Positions 1 to 6,735 of a stretch of DNA of 8,100 nt are shown piece after piece (within the stretch, counting starts at the first letter, position 1; each line of letters begins with the position of its first letter). The DNA comes from Paracoccaceae bacterium (GTDB taxonomy: Bacteria > Pseudomonadota > Alphaproteobacteria > Rhodobacterales > Rhodobacteraceae). The stretch is from contig SPLB01000041.1 in assembly GCA_004566265.1 (NCBI GenBank), forward strand, positions 1 through 8,100, in the 5' to 3' direction. The notes below the pieces were generated by a model. The model had not been told where the DNA came from. It made no database searches and was given only the letters and a program-made list of their open reading frames with translations. The position numbers were made by a program, and so were the translations under genes.

Positions 1-2
1 AC

Positions 3-779
3 AAGCTGGGCATTGATGATCTGGTGAACTTTGGCGCCTTCACCGAGGAAATGGCGGCATACCTCCAGGCAGCGGTCTCGACCCGCCTGAATGTCATCGT
101 GTCAGGGGGAACCGGCTCGGGTAAGACAACAACGCTCAACGCGCTGTCCTCGTTCATCGACAACGCGGAACGGATCCTGACAATCGAAGACACGGCGGAG
201 CTTCAGCTGCAACAAACCCATGTTGGCCGCATGGAAAGCCGACCGCCCAACGTCGAGGGCAAGGGTGAGGTGTCGCCACGCGACTGTCTGAAAAACGCCC
301 TGCGTATGCGTCCTGACCGAATTATCGTGGGCGAAACCCGCGGCGAAGAGGTGATCGACATGCTTCAGGCGATGAACACCGGCCACGATGGATCGATGAC
401 GACGATCCACGCCAACTCTGCCCGCGATGGGATTTCGCGTCTGGAGAACATGATTGCCATGGCCGGGATCGAGATGCCGATCAAAGCAGTGCGCAGCCAA
501 ATTTCGTCGGCGGTGAACCTGATTGTACAGGCGTCGCGTCTGCAGGATGGCTCGCGCCGCATGACCTCGATCACGGAAATTACAGGCATGGAGGGGGATG
601 TGATTTCCATGCAGGAGATATTCCGCTTCCAGCGCGTCGGCCTGACGCCGGACAATAAGATCATCGGCCATTTTACCGCCACTGGCGTCCGTTCCAATTT
701 CTCGGAACGCTTCCGTCTCTGGGGCTATGACCTGCCCGCCTCAATCTACGAGCCGACCCTTATGGAGCCGCACGGATGA
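3..779 (+). CDS. cpaF: Tad/Flp pilus assembly ATPase CpaF (TadA), C-terminal part
   Basis: Hexameric type II/IV secretion ATPase that powers Flp pilus assembly at the cytoplasmic face of the inner membrane. The gene is cut by the left edge: the frame is open from base 3 and gives 258 residues, against roughly 450-490 for the family, so the N-terminal half is missing. The GTG at 24 is internal, not the start. Visible numbering: Walker A GGTGSGKT at 35-42, the acidic TIEDTAEL stretch shortly after it, the Walker B region [11 protein letters not shown] at 103-113 with Glu111, and the His box TTIHANS with His136. These are the standard PilT/VirB11-type motifs, and the C-terminal ending (sequence around [13 protein letters not shown]) is typical of CpaF. 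The stop overlaps the tadB start as ATGA (776-779), indicating translational coupling. All catalytic motifs look intact. Very sure of family; the symbol could equally be tadA. Confidence 0.96.
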   Translation, partial: KLGIDDLVNFGAFTEEMAAYLQAAVSTRLNVIVSGGTGSGKTTTLNALSSFIDNAERILTIEDTAELQLQQTHVGRMESRPPNVEGKGEVSPRDCLKNALRMRPDRIIVGETRGEEVIDMLQAMNTGHDGSMTTIHANSARDGISRLENMIAMAGIEMPIKAVRSQISSAVNLIVQASRLQDGSRRMTSITEITGMEGDVISMQEIFRFQRVGLTPDNKIIGHFTATGVRSNFSERFRLWGYDLPASIYEPTLMEPHG

Positions 780-1744
780 ATATCGGAATAGAACCGCTGA
801 TCTACGGCCTGATTTTTATCGCCGTCGTGGCCCTAGTCGAAGGCATCTACCTGGTGACCTTTGGCAAATCGATCAGCCTCAACAGTCGGGTGAACCGCCG
901 CCTTGAGATGCTGGAAAAAGGCGGCCAACGCCAACAGGTTTTGGAACAGCTGCGCAAAGAGATGCAACAGCACCTCAGTTCGCAAAAGATCCCGCTCTAT
1001 TCACTGCTTGCAGAAAAGGCGCAGAAAGCCGCACTTGCGTTTTCCCCCAAGCAGCTGATGATCTTGATGGCTGGTTTGGGCACTGCGGCCTTCCTTGCGC
1101 TGAGTGTCGCAACCCAAACGGCCCTGCCGGTGCGAATTTTGGGTGGCATCGTCATTGGGATCGGAGCCGTCTATTTCTGGGTGAACGGCAAAGCCAAGAA
1201 ACGTATGGCCATGCTAGAAGAACAGCTGCCCGATGGGGTGGAACTGATGGTGCGCTCTTTGCGCGTTGGTCACCCGTTTTCCTCTGCGATCCAGATGGTG
1301 GCAAAAGAAGTCGAAGACCCACTTGCAACTGAGTTTGGAATCATTGCCGACGAATGCGCCTATGGCCGCGATGTTGGCGAGGCACTCGAAGATATGGCAA
1401 GCCGCCTGGATCTGCAGGATTTGCGCTTCCTGACGGTGGCTGTGTCGATCCAACAAAAATCGGGTGGTAACTTGGCCGAAGTTCTGGCGGGGCTGGCAAA
1501 GGTGATCCGCGCCCGTTTTCGCCTCTTCCGCCGCGTCAAGGCGATTACCGCGGAGGCTAAATGGTCCGGCAAGTTCCTGTCAGGTTTCCCTTTGGTCTGC
1601 CTTGGTGTCATCCTGTTCAATGATCCGGGTTATTACGACGGCGTCATTGACAACCCATTGTTCATTCCGGCCTGTTTTCTGGTTGGGGCCATGCTGACGG
1701 CCAACCTAATTGTCATGCGCATTCTGACCAACATTAAGGTCTAA
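776..1744 (+). CDS. tadB: Tad pilus inner-membrane platform protein TadB
   Basis: Polytopic inner-membrane protein that, with TadC, forms the platform on which the CpaF/TadA ATPase acts to extrude Flp pilin. The 322-residue length is usual for TadB. Visible layout: an N-terminal membrane segment at about 8-30, a charged cytoplasmic stretch, two hydrophobic segments at about 92-137, then the T2SSF (GspF/PilC-like) domain starting near the [12 protein letters not shown] stretch at 147-158. That domain includes the [11 protein letters not shown] and [12 protein letters not shown] motifs that mark this family, and two further membrane segments lie at the C-terminus. The start ATG at 776 overlaps the cpaF stop by four bases, so it is almost certainly coupled; only 10 bases separate its stop from tadC. 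Assignment as TadB rather than TadC rests on gene order and on the SGGNLAEVL motif. Confidence 0.95.
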   Translation: MNIGIEPLIYGLIFIAVVALVEGIYLVTFGKSISLNSRVNRRLEMLEKGGQRQQVLEQLRKEMQQHLSSQKIPLYSLLAEKAQKAALAFSPKQLMILMAGLGTAAFLALSVATQTALPVRILGGIVIGIGAVYFWVNGKAKKRMAMLEEQLPDGVELMVRSLRVGHPFSSAIQMVAKEVEDPLATEFGIIADECAYGRDVGEALEDMASRLDLQDLRFLTVAVSIQQKSGGNLAEVLAGLAKVIRARFRLFRRVKAITAEAKWSGKFLSGFPLVCLGVILFNDPGYYDGVIDNPLFIPACFLVGAMLTANLIVMRILTNIKV

Positions 1745-1749
1745 GGGGG
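1743..1749 (+). promoter_or_regulatory. Ribosome binding site of tadC
   Basis: AAGGGGG lies five bases ahead of the ATG at 1755 and overlaps the tadB stop codon (TAA 1742-1744). It fixes the tadC start and suggests that tadC translation follows directly on that of tadB. Confidence 0.7.
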
Positions 1750-1754
1750 CAAAA

Positions 1755-2729
1755 ATGAACCCAGTGACAGTGATACACGATCTTCTTGTGTCCTATCTCG
1801 GTGAATTCGCCCCGCTCATGGTGGTCGGGTTCTTTGGCTTTGCACTGATCGCCCTCGCAATACCTCTGTTGCTCAATCAGCCGGAAGACCCCTTAAAAAA
1901 GCTTCAGCGTCAGGTTCAGGAAGAAACCCGCCCAAAGTCTGCTGAGGCGCGCCTGCGCAATGCTGACCGAAACGAACAGCTGCAAAAATATGCATCTTTC
2001 CTCGAACCACAGGACGCTGAAGAGCTCTCTGCAATGGAACTTAAACTGCGCCAGGCAGGGTATCATTCCCGTGACGCGGTGCGGGTGTTCCATTTTGCTC
2101 AGTTCGCGCTTGGTCTGAGCGGGCTGGTGGGGGGGCTAGTGTTTGTCTATGTGTTAAATGCGGGTTACGAGTTCACGTCCCAAGAGATGATTATTCGCAT
2201 TCTGGGCCCGGGTGCAGCGGGCTACATGCTCCCCAAATATTGGGTCACACGCCGTGTTACCGAACGTCGTGGCAAGATCGCTGATGCCTTCCCTGATTCA
2301 CTGGACATGATGCTGGTCTGCGTGGAAGCAGGCCAATCGCTGGATCAGGCAATTGTGCGGGTCGCCGCAGACCTGCGCAGCTCATTTCCCGAGCTGGCGG
2401 AAGAGTTTCAAATCGTTGCCCATGAACTCAAAGCCGGGAAGGATAAGGACCGCGTCCTACGCGACATGGGCACCCGTTGCGGCGTGCAGGATATTTCCTC
2501 TTTTGTGACCGTGATGATCCAGTCATCCACATTTGGCACTTCAATCGCCGAGGCCCTGCGCGTTTATTCCGGAGAAATGCGAGACAAGCGTGTCATGCGC
2601 GCGGAAGAGGCCGCAAACAAGTTGCCTGTAAAAATGACTCTCGCCACAATGGGCCTGACGGTTCCGCCTTTGCTGATCATTCTTGTTGGACCGTCCGCCG
2701 AAGTGATCTCAAAGCTGGGGAACATGTAA
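1755..2729 (+). CDS. tadC: Tad pilus inner-membrane platform protein TadC
   Basis: Second T2SSF-domain platform protein of the Flp pilus machine, thought from family knowledge to pair with TadB in the inner membrane. It has 324 residues, normal for the family. A membrane segment lies near 18-40, followed by a charged region (about 45-100), two hydrophobic stretches at about 113-165, and the T2SSF domain from about 175 (IADAFPDSLDMM), with a conserved-looking CVEAGQSLDQAI stretch and the QSSTFGTSIAEALRVYS motif. A C-terminal hydrophobic helix (around TLATMGLTVPPLLIILVGP) completes it. The start ATG has a good Shine-Dalgarno at 1743-1749. The first TPR lipoprotein gene follows after 51 bases, in which I see no clear terminator or promoter. 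Confidence 0.95.
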   Translation: MNPVTVIHDLLVSYLGEFAPLMVVGFFGFALIALAIPLLLNQPEDPLKKLQRQVQEETRPKSAEARLRNADRNEQLQKYASFLEPQDAEELSAMELKLRQAGYHSRDAVRVFHFAQFALGLSGLVGGLVFVYVLNAGYEFTSQEMIIRILGPGAAGYMLPKYWVTRRVTERRGKIADAFPDSLDMMLVCVEAGQSLDQAIVRVAADLRSSFPELAEEFQIVAHELKAGKDKDRVLRDMGTRCGVQDISSFVTVMIQSSTFGTSIAEALRVYSGEMRDKRVMRAEEAANKLPVKMTLATMGLTVPPLLIILVGPSAEVISKLGNM

Positions 2730-2780
2730 CCCCCGTCTTGGTCGGTTTGGCACTGCGGGCAAAAAATGGAGCACTGAATT

Positions 2781-3407
2781 ATGGCACGACAGAAAGGCCG
2801 CCGACTTATGCGACTTGTCCCATGTGCCATAAGCTTTTGCGCAATCGCCCTCGTTTCCGGCTGCGATGCGAATGCGCCGCCCGCGCCTGCCTCACATAGC
2901 CCTCACGCACCCGGTGTGGATCGACGCAAGGAAGCTGTGAGCGGTCTGGAGGTGGGCCACCGGCTCATGGCTGCGCGGGAATACGACCTGGCGCTGGACG
3001 CCTTCACCCGTGCTTACCTCGAGGAAGGTCCAAAAGCCGAAGTCTTCTCCTCGCTTGGAAGCGCCAATCTGTCGCTCGGTCGACTGGGCCAAGCCGAACA
3101 GCTCCTTCGCCGCGCGGTTGAAATGGAACCTGAGTGGCCCGAAGCACTGAACAACCTTGGACTTGCGCTTCTGCAACAGGGCAAAGCAGCGGAGGCAGAA
3201 CAGTATCTGCGTCGCGCCTATGCGCTCAACAATGGCGAAAGTGACGCAATGCGCGATAATTTGCGACACGCCCTCGAAATGCTTGAGAATTCCGACCATA
3301 CTGAACCGGATGGAGCAGCGCATTTGCTGGTGCGACAGGGGGGCGGCGTTTATCGCATCCAAAGCGCAACAGTCGACGGCGCACCAGAGGTCGAGCAACA
3401 ACCCTAG
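2781..3407 (+). CDS. tadD: TadD-like TPR lipoprotein (first of two)
   Basis: Probable lipoprotein with tetratricopeptide repeats, in the tadD position after tadC. The family is thought to help assemble or localise Tad outer-membrane components. It has 208 residues. A basic N-terminus and hydrophobic stretch lead to a lipobox VSGC with the lipidated Cys at 28, then a Pro/Ala/His-rich linker (about 30-45). About three TPR units run from residue 57 to 160 (helical pairs around ALDAFTRAY, AEQLLRRAVEMEPEW and AEQYLRRAYALN), followed by a variable tail. I prefer ATG 2781, with GGAG at 2768-2771 nine bases upstream; the in-frame ATG at 2808 would also leave a usable signal peptide but has a poorer ribosome site. 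The residue after the lipidated Cys is Asp, which in E. coli retains lipoproteins in the inner membrane. It is shorter than the next gene and may be a divergent TadD paralogue. Confidence 0.85.
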   Translation: MARQKGRRLMRLVPCAISFCAIALVSGCDANAPPAPASHSPHAPGVDRRKEAVSGLEVGHRLMAAREYDLALDAFTRAYLEEGPKAEVFSSLGSANLSLGRLGQAEQLLRRAVEMEPEWPEALNNLGLALLQQGKAAEAEQYLRRAYALNNGESDAMRDNLRHALEMLENSDHTEPDGAAHLLVRQGGGVYRIQSATVDGAPEVEQQP

Positions 3408-3445
3408 GCCCGAAACGCGGCCAGAGCAGTAAAGGACGCAGGAAC

Positions 3446-4297
3446 ATGCGCCAAGCCATGTCTATTCCCGTCGCTCTTGCGGCTGCAATCGCCCTGTCCG
3501 CTTGCTCCCAGCCCGCTGATGAAAGCGTTGAGCGCGCACTGCAAGAGACCGTGAATGTGGTTGACGAAAGCGATCTCAATGATGTGATCCTGAACTCGAC
3601 TGACCCCAATGAGGCAGTGCGCCATTTCCAGCGATCTCTGGTCGACGCCCCGGACCGCATCGACCTGCAACGCGGGTTGGCGCATTCCCTGATCCGGGCA
3701 AAGCGCTTTGCTGAAGGCAAACTCGCTTGGCAACGTGCCGTCACGATGCCGGGCGTGACCCATTCAGACCGGGTCAACTTAGCCGATGCGTTGATCCGCA
3801 CAAATGATTGGAATGCAGCAAAGGCCGCATTGGATAAAGTCCCGCCAACTTATGAGACCTTCCAACGCTACCGCCTGGAAGCGGTTGTTGCCGACAGCAA
3901 AAAAGACTGGGAACGCGCCGACAGCTTTTATGAAACTGCGGTTGGCCTAACCACAACCCCGGGAAGCATCTTTAACAACTGGGGATACTCAAAGCTGACA
4001 CGCGGTGATTTCACCGAAGCCGAGCGCCTGTTTGGTGAAGCCTTGCGGCAACAACCGGATCTGTTCACTGCAAAGAACAACCTTGTTCTCGCCCGCGGAG
4101 CGCAGCGTAACTATACGCTTCCCGTCCTAAGGATGGACCAGACAGAGCGTGCGCAACTGCTCTATACGCTAGCCCTTTCGGCGGTGAAGCAGGGCGATAC
4201 AAATATCGGCGAAGGCCTGCTGCGCGAAGCAGTGAACACCCACCCCCAGCATTTTGAAGCCGCAGCCCAGGCGCTTCAGGCGCTTGAACAAGGCTAA
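3446..4297 (+). CDS. TadD-like TPR lipoprotein (second of two)
   Basis: Second TPR lipoprotein of the cluster, 283 residues, close to the usual size of TadD. A short signal peptide ends in the lipobox LSAC with lipidated Cys20, and Ser at +2 fits outer-membrane sorting by the E. coli rule. The mature part is alpha-helical TPR-like throughout: pairs near NEAVRHFQRSLVDAPD, AEGKLAWQRAV and WNAAKAALDKV, a good match around FNNWGYSKLTRGDFTEAERLFGEAL with the following FTAKNNLVLARGAQ, and a last repeat near IGEGLLREAVNTHPQHFEAA. The start ATG 3446 has AAAGGA at 3431-3436; an in-frame ATG at 3458 is an alternative. It lies 38 bases after the first TPR gene and 12 bases before the peptidase gene, so it is clearly in the operon. 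Which of the two should bear the name tadD cannot be settled from sequence alone; this one resembles the canonical protein more. Confidence 0.88.
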   Translation: MRQAMSIPVALAAAIALSACSQPADESVERALQETVNVVDESDLNDVILNSTDPNEAVRHFQRSLVDAPDRIDLQRGLAHSLIRAKRFAEGKLAWQRAVTMPGVTHSDRVNLADALIRTNDWNAAKAALDKVPPTYETFQRYRLEAVVADSKKDWERADSFYETAVGLTTTPGSIFNNWGYSKLTRGDFTEAERLFGEALRQQPDLFTAKNNLVLARGAQRNYTLPVLRMDQTERAQLLYTLALSAVKQGDTNIGEGLLREAVNTHPQHFEAAAQALQALEQG

Positions 4298-4309
4298 GGC
4301 TTTGGTCAG

Positions 4310-4810
4310 ATGATGCATTTACACGCCGCAACCGCGCTTTGGTTCCTGCCGTTTGTGCTGCCATTTTGTGCGGCCACAGTGTTTTTTGATCTCGCCATGA
4401 TGCGCATCCCGAATTGGATCAACTATGGTCTTGCGGCCGTGTTTGTCTTGGTGGGTATGATCGCAATGCCAACCTGGCCGGAGTATGGTCGGCAGCTCGT
4501 GCACTTGCCGATTGGCATCGCCTTTGGAATGTTCTGTTTCTATGGCGGTTTGATGGGCGGCGGCGATGCAAAGTTCATTGGCGCCGCAGCGCCGTTTGTG
4601 GCTTTTGGAGATTTAGCTTGGATGGCGCTTCTATTTTCGGCTGCATTGCTCGGCGGCTACGCCACCCATCGCCTGGCGAAATACACATTTCTGAGACAGT
4701 TGGCTCCAGAATGGAAAAGCTGGAACGTCGGATATAAATTCCCTATGGGATTCTGCCTTGGTGGCAGCCTTGTGGCGTACTTGGGCCTGGCGGCTGTATT
4801 TGGTCAGTGA
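4310..4810 (+). CDS. tadV: Tad-type A24 prepilin peptidase (TadV/CpaA)
   Basis: Membrane-embedded aspartyl protease that removes the leader peptide of Flp pilin and pseudopilins. It has 166 residues with about five hydrophobic segments (near 8-26, 39-54, 63-81, 92-115 and 147-164). Both catalytic aspartates are visible: Asp27 in FFDLAMMRIPN, and Asp86 in the GGGDAKF motif that corresponds to the family's GxGD. As usual for the short TadV/CpaA form, it lacks the N-terminal methyltransferase domain of PilD-type enzymes. The start is ATG 4310 or the adjacent ATG 4313; AAGG at 4296-4299, overlapping the preceding stop, is suitably placed for either. The 12-base gap to the TPR gene upstream places it in the tad operon. 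Confidence 0.94.
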   Translation: MMHLHAATALWFLPFVLPFCAATVFFDLAMMRIPNWINYGLAAVFVLVGMIAMPTWPEYGRQLVHLPIGIAFGMFCFYGGLMGGGDAKFIGAAAPFVAFGDLAWMALLFSAALLGGYATHRLAKYTFLRQLAPEWKSWNVGYKFPMGFCLGGSLVAYLGLAAVFGQ

Positions 4811-4932
4811 CGCCGCGCTGCGCCATTTCCTCAATTGCGCCCCCCTTGTGCCACAGTGCTGAATACTCTGCTTCCGGAGCATTCGCCCTAACACCGACTG
4901 CGCAGGGCCATTACGGAAGACAGGCCGCCCAA

Positions 4933-6240
4933 ATGAATATACAAGCCCAGCCGATCACTGCCCCGCCCCCGCCGCGTGGGGTGTCCGATATGCAGCTGCC
5001 ATTGGTGATGATGCGGGACATTCTGCTTAAGACACTGTTTCGTAAGAACCTTGATGTGGTCACAGATGTTGCCGAAGCAATCTGCCTGCCCATATCGATC
5101 ACGCAGGAACTGGTCGACTTGGCCCGCAGTCAAAAACTGCTGGAAGCAACGGGGACACTCAACGCCAACTCTGGCAGCGAAATGGGCTACCAGCTGACGG
5201 ACGCAGGCAAAGCACGCGCGTTGGATGCCTTGGCACAGTCCGAGTATTTTGGCGCCATGCCCGTGCCCTTGGATGTTTACCGCGAGCAGGTTAAACGCCA
5301 GTCGATCCGCAATAATTCTGTCACACGCCAAAAAATGACCGAAGCCATGGGGCACCTCGTGCTGCCTGACAGCTTGCTCGATCAACTGGGACCGGCAGTC
5401 AGCGCAGGCCGGTCGATTCTGATGTATGGTCCACCGGGCAACGGTAAGTCTTCGATCTCGAATGGAATTCGCGATGCGCTTGGCGATCATGTCTTTGTAC
5501 CACGCGCCCTAGAATACGCCGGTCAGGTGATCACAGTCTATGACCCGATTGTCCACAACGCACTGCCCGAATTGGAAAAGAACCCCAACTCCCTGCGCAA
5601 GTACCGAGCCTTTGACGAGCGATATGTGCGATGCGAACGCCCCACGGTGATTACAGGAGGCGAGCTGTCGCTGGACATGCTTGATTTGGTCTACAATCCG
5701 ACGGCGCGCACCTATCAGGCATCCCTTCAGTTGAAGTCCACCGGCGGCATTTTTATTGTGGACGACCTCGGCCGACAAAAAGAGCCGCCACAGGCGTTGG
5801 TGAACCGGTGGATTGTTCCCCTAGAAGAGAACCGCGATATTCTTGCCTTGCAGTCCGGTGAAAAGTTCGAAGCGCCTTTCGACACGCTCGTGATCTTTTC
5901 CACCAACTTCCACCCGAACGAGATCTTCGACCAAGCGGCGCTGCGCCGGATCTTTTTCAAGATCAAGATCGCTGGACCAAATCAGGATAACTTCCTCAAG
6001 ATCTTTGCCATGGTCGCACGCAAGAAAGGCCTGCCGCTGGACGAAGGGGCACTGATCCATCTGCTCAAGAACAAGTACCCGACGATCGACAATATATATG
6101 CAAACTACCAGCCAGTGTTCTTGATCGACCAGATGATTGCGATCTGTGAGTTTGAAGGCATCCCCTATCAGATGAGCCCCGAACTGGTGGATCGCGCCTG
6201 GGCGAATATGTTTGTGAAAGACGAGCATATTGTGAAATGA
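4933..6240 (+). CDS. AAA+ ATPase with N-terminal winged-helix-like region, tad-linked
   Basis: A 435-residue P-loop ATPase of AAA+ type; I do not recognise a named member. Residues about 15-120 look like a small alpha/beta winged-helix-like domain (helices around MMRDILLKTLF and ITQELVDLARSQKLLE, then a GYQLTDAGKARAL stretch as seen in wHTH proteins). The AAA+ core has Walker A GPPGNGKS at 166-173, Walker B IFIVDD ending at Asp277-Asp278, sensor 1 FSTN with Asn325, and a paired Arg338-Arg339 in AALRRIFFKI that is the likely arginine finger, followed by a helical lid. The general pattern recalls MoxR-like ATPases. I chose ATG 4933: the frame is open back to a GTG at 4807 overlapping the tadV stop, but those 42 codons look non-conserved and lack a ribosome site. 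GGAAG at 4915-4919 is rather far away and AGG at 4922-4924 is short. It may be cotranscribed with the pilus genes; any role in pilus biogenesis or its regulation is inference. Confidence 0.88.
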   Translation: MNIQAQPITAPPPPRGVSDMQLPLVMMRDILLKTLFRKNLDVVTDVAEAICLPISITQELVDLARSQKLLEATGTLNANSGSEMGYQLTDAGKARALDALAQSEYFGAMPVPLDVYREQVKRQSIRNNSVTRQKMTEAMGHLVLPDSLLDQLGPAVSAGRSILMYGPPGNGKSSISNGIRDALGDHVFVPRALEYAGQVITVYDPIVHNALPELEKNPNSLRKYRAFDERYVRCERPTVITGGELSLDMLDLVYNPTARTYQASLQLKSTGGIFIVDDLGRQKEPPQALVNRWIVPLEENRDILALQSGEKFEAPFDTLVIFSTNFHPNEIFDQAALRRIFFKIKIAGPNQDNFLKIFAMVARKKGLPLDEGALIHLLKNKYPTIDNIYANYQPVFLIDQMIAICEFEGIPYQMSPELVDRAWANMFVKDEHIVK

Positions 6241-6281
6241 AGCTGTTTTCCTGCGCGATTGGTGCTGCTCCGCTTTCTCAG

Positions 6282-6295
6282 CCCGCCATGGCGGG
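6282..6295. repeat. Perfect 14-bp palindrome CCCGCCATGGCGGG
   Basis: The 14 bases equal their own reverse complement. As RNA this gives a five-pair GC-rich stem with a CATG loop, about 42 bases past the ATPase stop. It has no T run after it. It could be a protein-binding site, a REP-like unit or an mRNA-end stabiliser; nothing here decides between these. Confidence 0.5.
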
Positions 6296-6315
6296 GAGGC
6301 GGCGCGAAACGTGGG

Positions 6316-6337
6316 GCCCGCGGTTGAAACCGCTGGC
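6316..6337 (+). repeat. Imperfect hairpin with TGAA loop
   Basis: Arms GCGGT (6320-6324) and ACCGC (6329-6333) flank the loop TGAA. Beyond one C/T mismatch the stem goes on with GCC (6316-6318) and GGC (6335-6337). It is followed by TTAAAT, which is only weakly terminator-like. Confidence 0.4.
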
Positions 6338-6359
6338 TTAAATCAACCGAAAGCGCGCG

Positions 6360-6376
6360 GCATGGCATGCCCATGC
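6360..6376. repeat. Short inverted repeat GCATGG / CCATGC
   Basis: Six-base perfect arms at 6360-6365 and 6371-6376 with the five-base loop CATGC. It is short enough that chance in GC-rich DNA cannot be excluded, but it lies in a cluster of such repeats. Confidence 0.35.
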
Positions 6377-6447
6377 GTCGAACACCGCATCACCCCTCCC
6401 CTCGACAGGGCAAAACAGCTGTGCTCACAAAGACAAAAACTAGCTTT

Positions 6448-6462
6448 TCTTCTCCAAGAAGA
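6448..6462. repeat. Short inverted repeat TCTTCT / AGAAGA
   Basis: Six-base perfect arms at 6448-6453 and 6457-6462 around a CCA loop, in a locally AT-richer stretch. The three-base loop makes it a marginal RNA hairpin. Confidence 0.3.
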
Positions 6463-6599
6463 GCAGGTCTCCGATGTGAAAGCTGCGAGGGTTATCTCCC
6501 TGCCAGAGCAGTATCCGTTTGCGTTATGCCTGCCCATCAGGTGATGGTCAGATCCAATTCACAGGGCAGTCTTTCTGGGGCGCTCCCGTCCGTCGCTGG

Positions 6600-6615
6600 A
6601 TCCTCTGACGAGGAT
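6600..6615 (+). repeat. Hairpin 1 with TGAC loop
   Basis: ATCCTC (6600-6605) and GAGGAT (6610-6615) form a perfect six-pair stem around TGAC. Two further G-T positions outside (6598-6599 with 6616-6617) could add wobble pairs in RNA. Its loop is identical to that of the next hairpin, and copies of GCTCCCGT flank it at 6582-6589 and 6618-6625. Confidence 0.5.
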
Positions 6616-6633
6616 TTGCTCCCGTTGGGCATT

Positions 6634-6655
6634 GCACCGCGCTGACGCGCGGTGC
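6634..6655 (+). repeat. Hairpin 2 with TGAC loop, perfect 9-bp GC-rich stem
   Basis: GCACCGCGC (6634-6642) and GCGCGGTGC (6647-6655) are exact reverse complements around the loop TGAC. Such a stem would be very stable in RNA. It is followed by GGGCGCATG, and on the other strand by a sequence that is likewise not T-rich, so it is not a standard intrinsic terminator in either direction. It begins 18 bases after hairpin 1. Confidence 0.6.
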
Positions 6656-6703
6656 GGGCGCATGTGGCGATAGCAGTTACGAAATTTCTGCGCTTTTCGT
6701 TTT

Positions 6704-6726
6704 AAGGGGCGGCGCGCATGGACTAA
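6704..6726 (+). promoter_or_regulatory. Strong ribosome site with two-codon ORF ahead of helicase gene
   Basis: AAGGGG at 6704-6709 stands eight bases before an ATG at 6718, an ideal distance, but that ATG is followed by GAC and TAA (6721-6726). The frame is the same as that of the helicase, whose ATG at 6736 begins nine bases after the TAA and has only weak AAAGAA-like ribosome-site sequence. Reinitiation after this minimal ORF is a plausible way to start the helicase, or the TAA may be a late mutation in a former longer N-terminus. The arrangement is seen directly; its function is inferred. Confidence 0.45.
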
Positions 6727-6735
6727 ACAAAGAAC

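Larger units (their letters stand above)
6241..6735 (+). other. 495-base gap rich in inverted repeats, no convincing gene
   Basis: Between the AAA+ ATPase stop and the helicase start I find no recognisable protein or tRNA gene. Short open frames exist on both strands but read as low-complexity or arginine/serine-rich sequence without domains. What stands out is a string of short inverted repeats (near 6282, 6316, 6360, 6448, 6600 and 6634), an 8-base direct repeat GCTCCCGT at 6582-6589 and 6618-6625, and a ribosome-site-like AAGGGG at 6704. No hairpin followed by a clear T run is present, so no standard intrinsic terminator for the upstream operon is evident. The region could hold the end of the tad transcript, the helicase promoter and possibly a structured RNA. 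Confidence 0.6.

Noticed and set aside
2477..2899. 140-codon + frame bridging tadC and the first TPR gene
   Set aside because: It overlaps the conserved tadC C-terminus and the TPR signal peptide in another frame and shows no domain.
4835..4866. Possible promoter (TTGCGC ... GAATAC) before the AAA+ ATPase
   Set aside because: The spacer of about 19-20 bases and the poor -10 match make it no better than chance; not listed as a feature.
6311..6544. Possible 77-residue protein on the + strand from a GTG
   Set aside because: No ribosome site, no recognisable motif, and it overlaps several inverted repeats and another equally weak frame.
6367..6645. Possible 92-residue protein on the + strand in the gap
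   Set aside because: Rich in Ser, Arg and Pro, with no domain, signal or ribosome site, and its stop codon lies inside the loop of hairpin 2. It reads like translated non-coding DNA.
6679..6703. ACGAAA / TTTCGT inverted repeat followed by TTT, possible terminator
   Set aside because: The stem is AT-rich with a ten-base loop and the T run is only three bases; it also sits just before the helicase ribosome site, so a terminator call is not supported.
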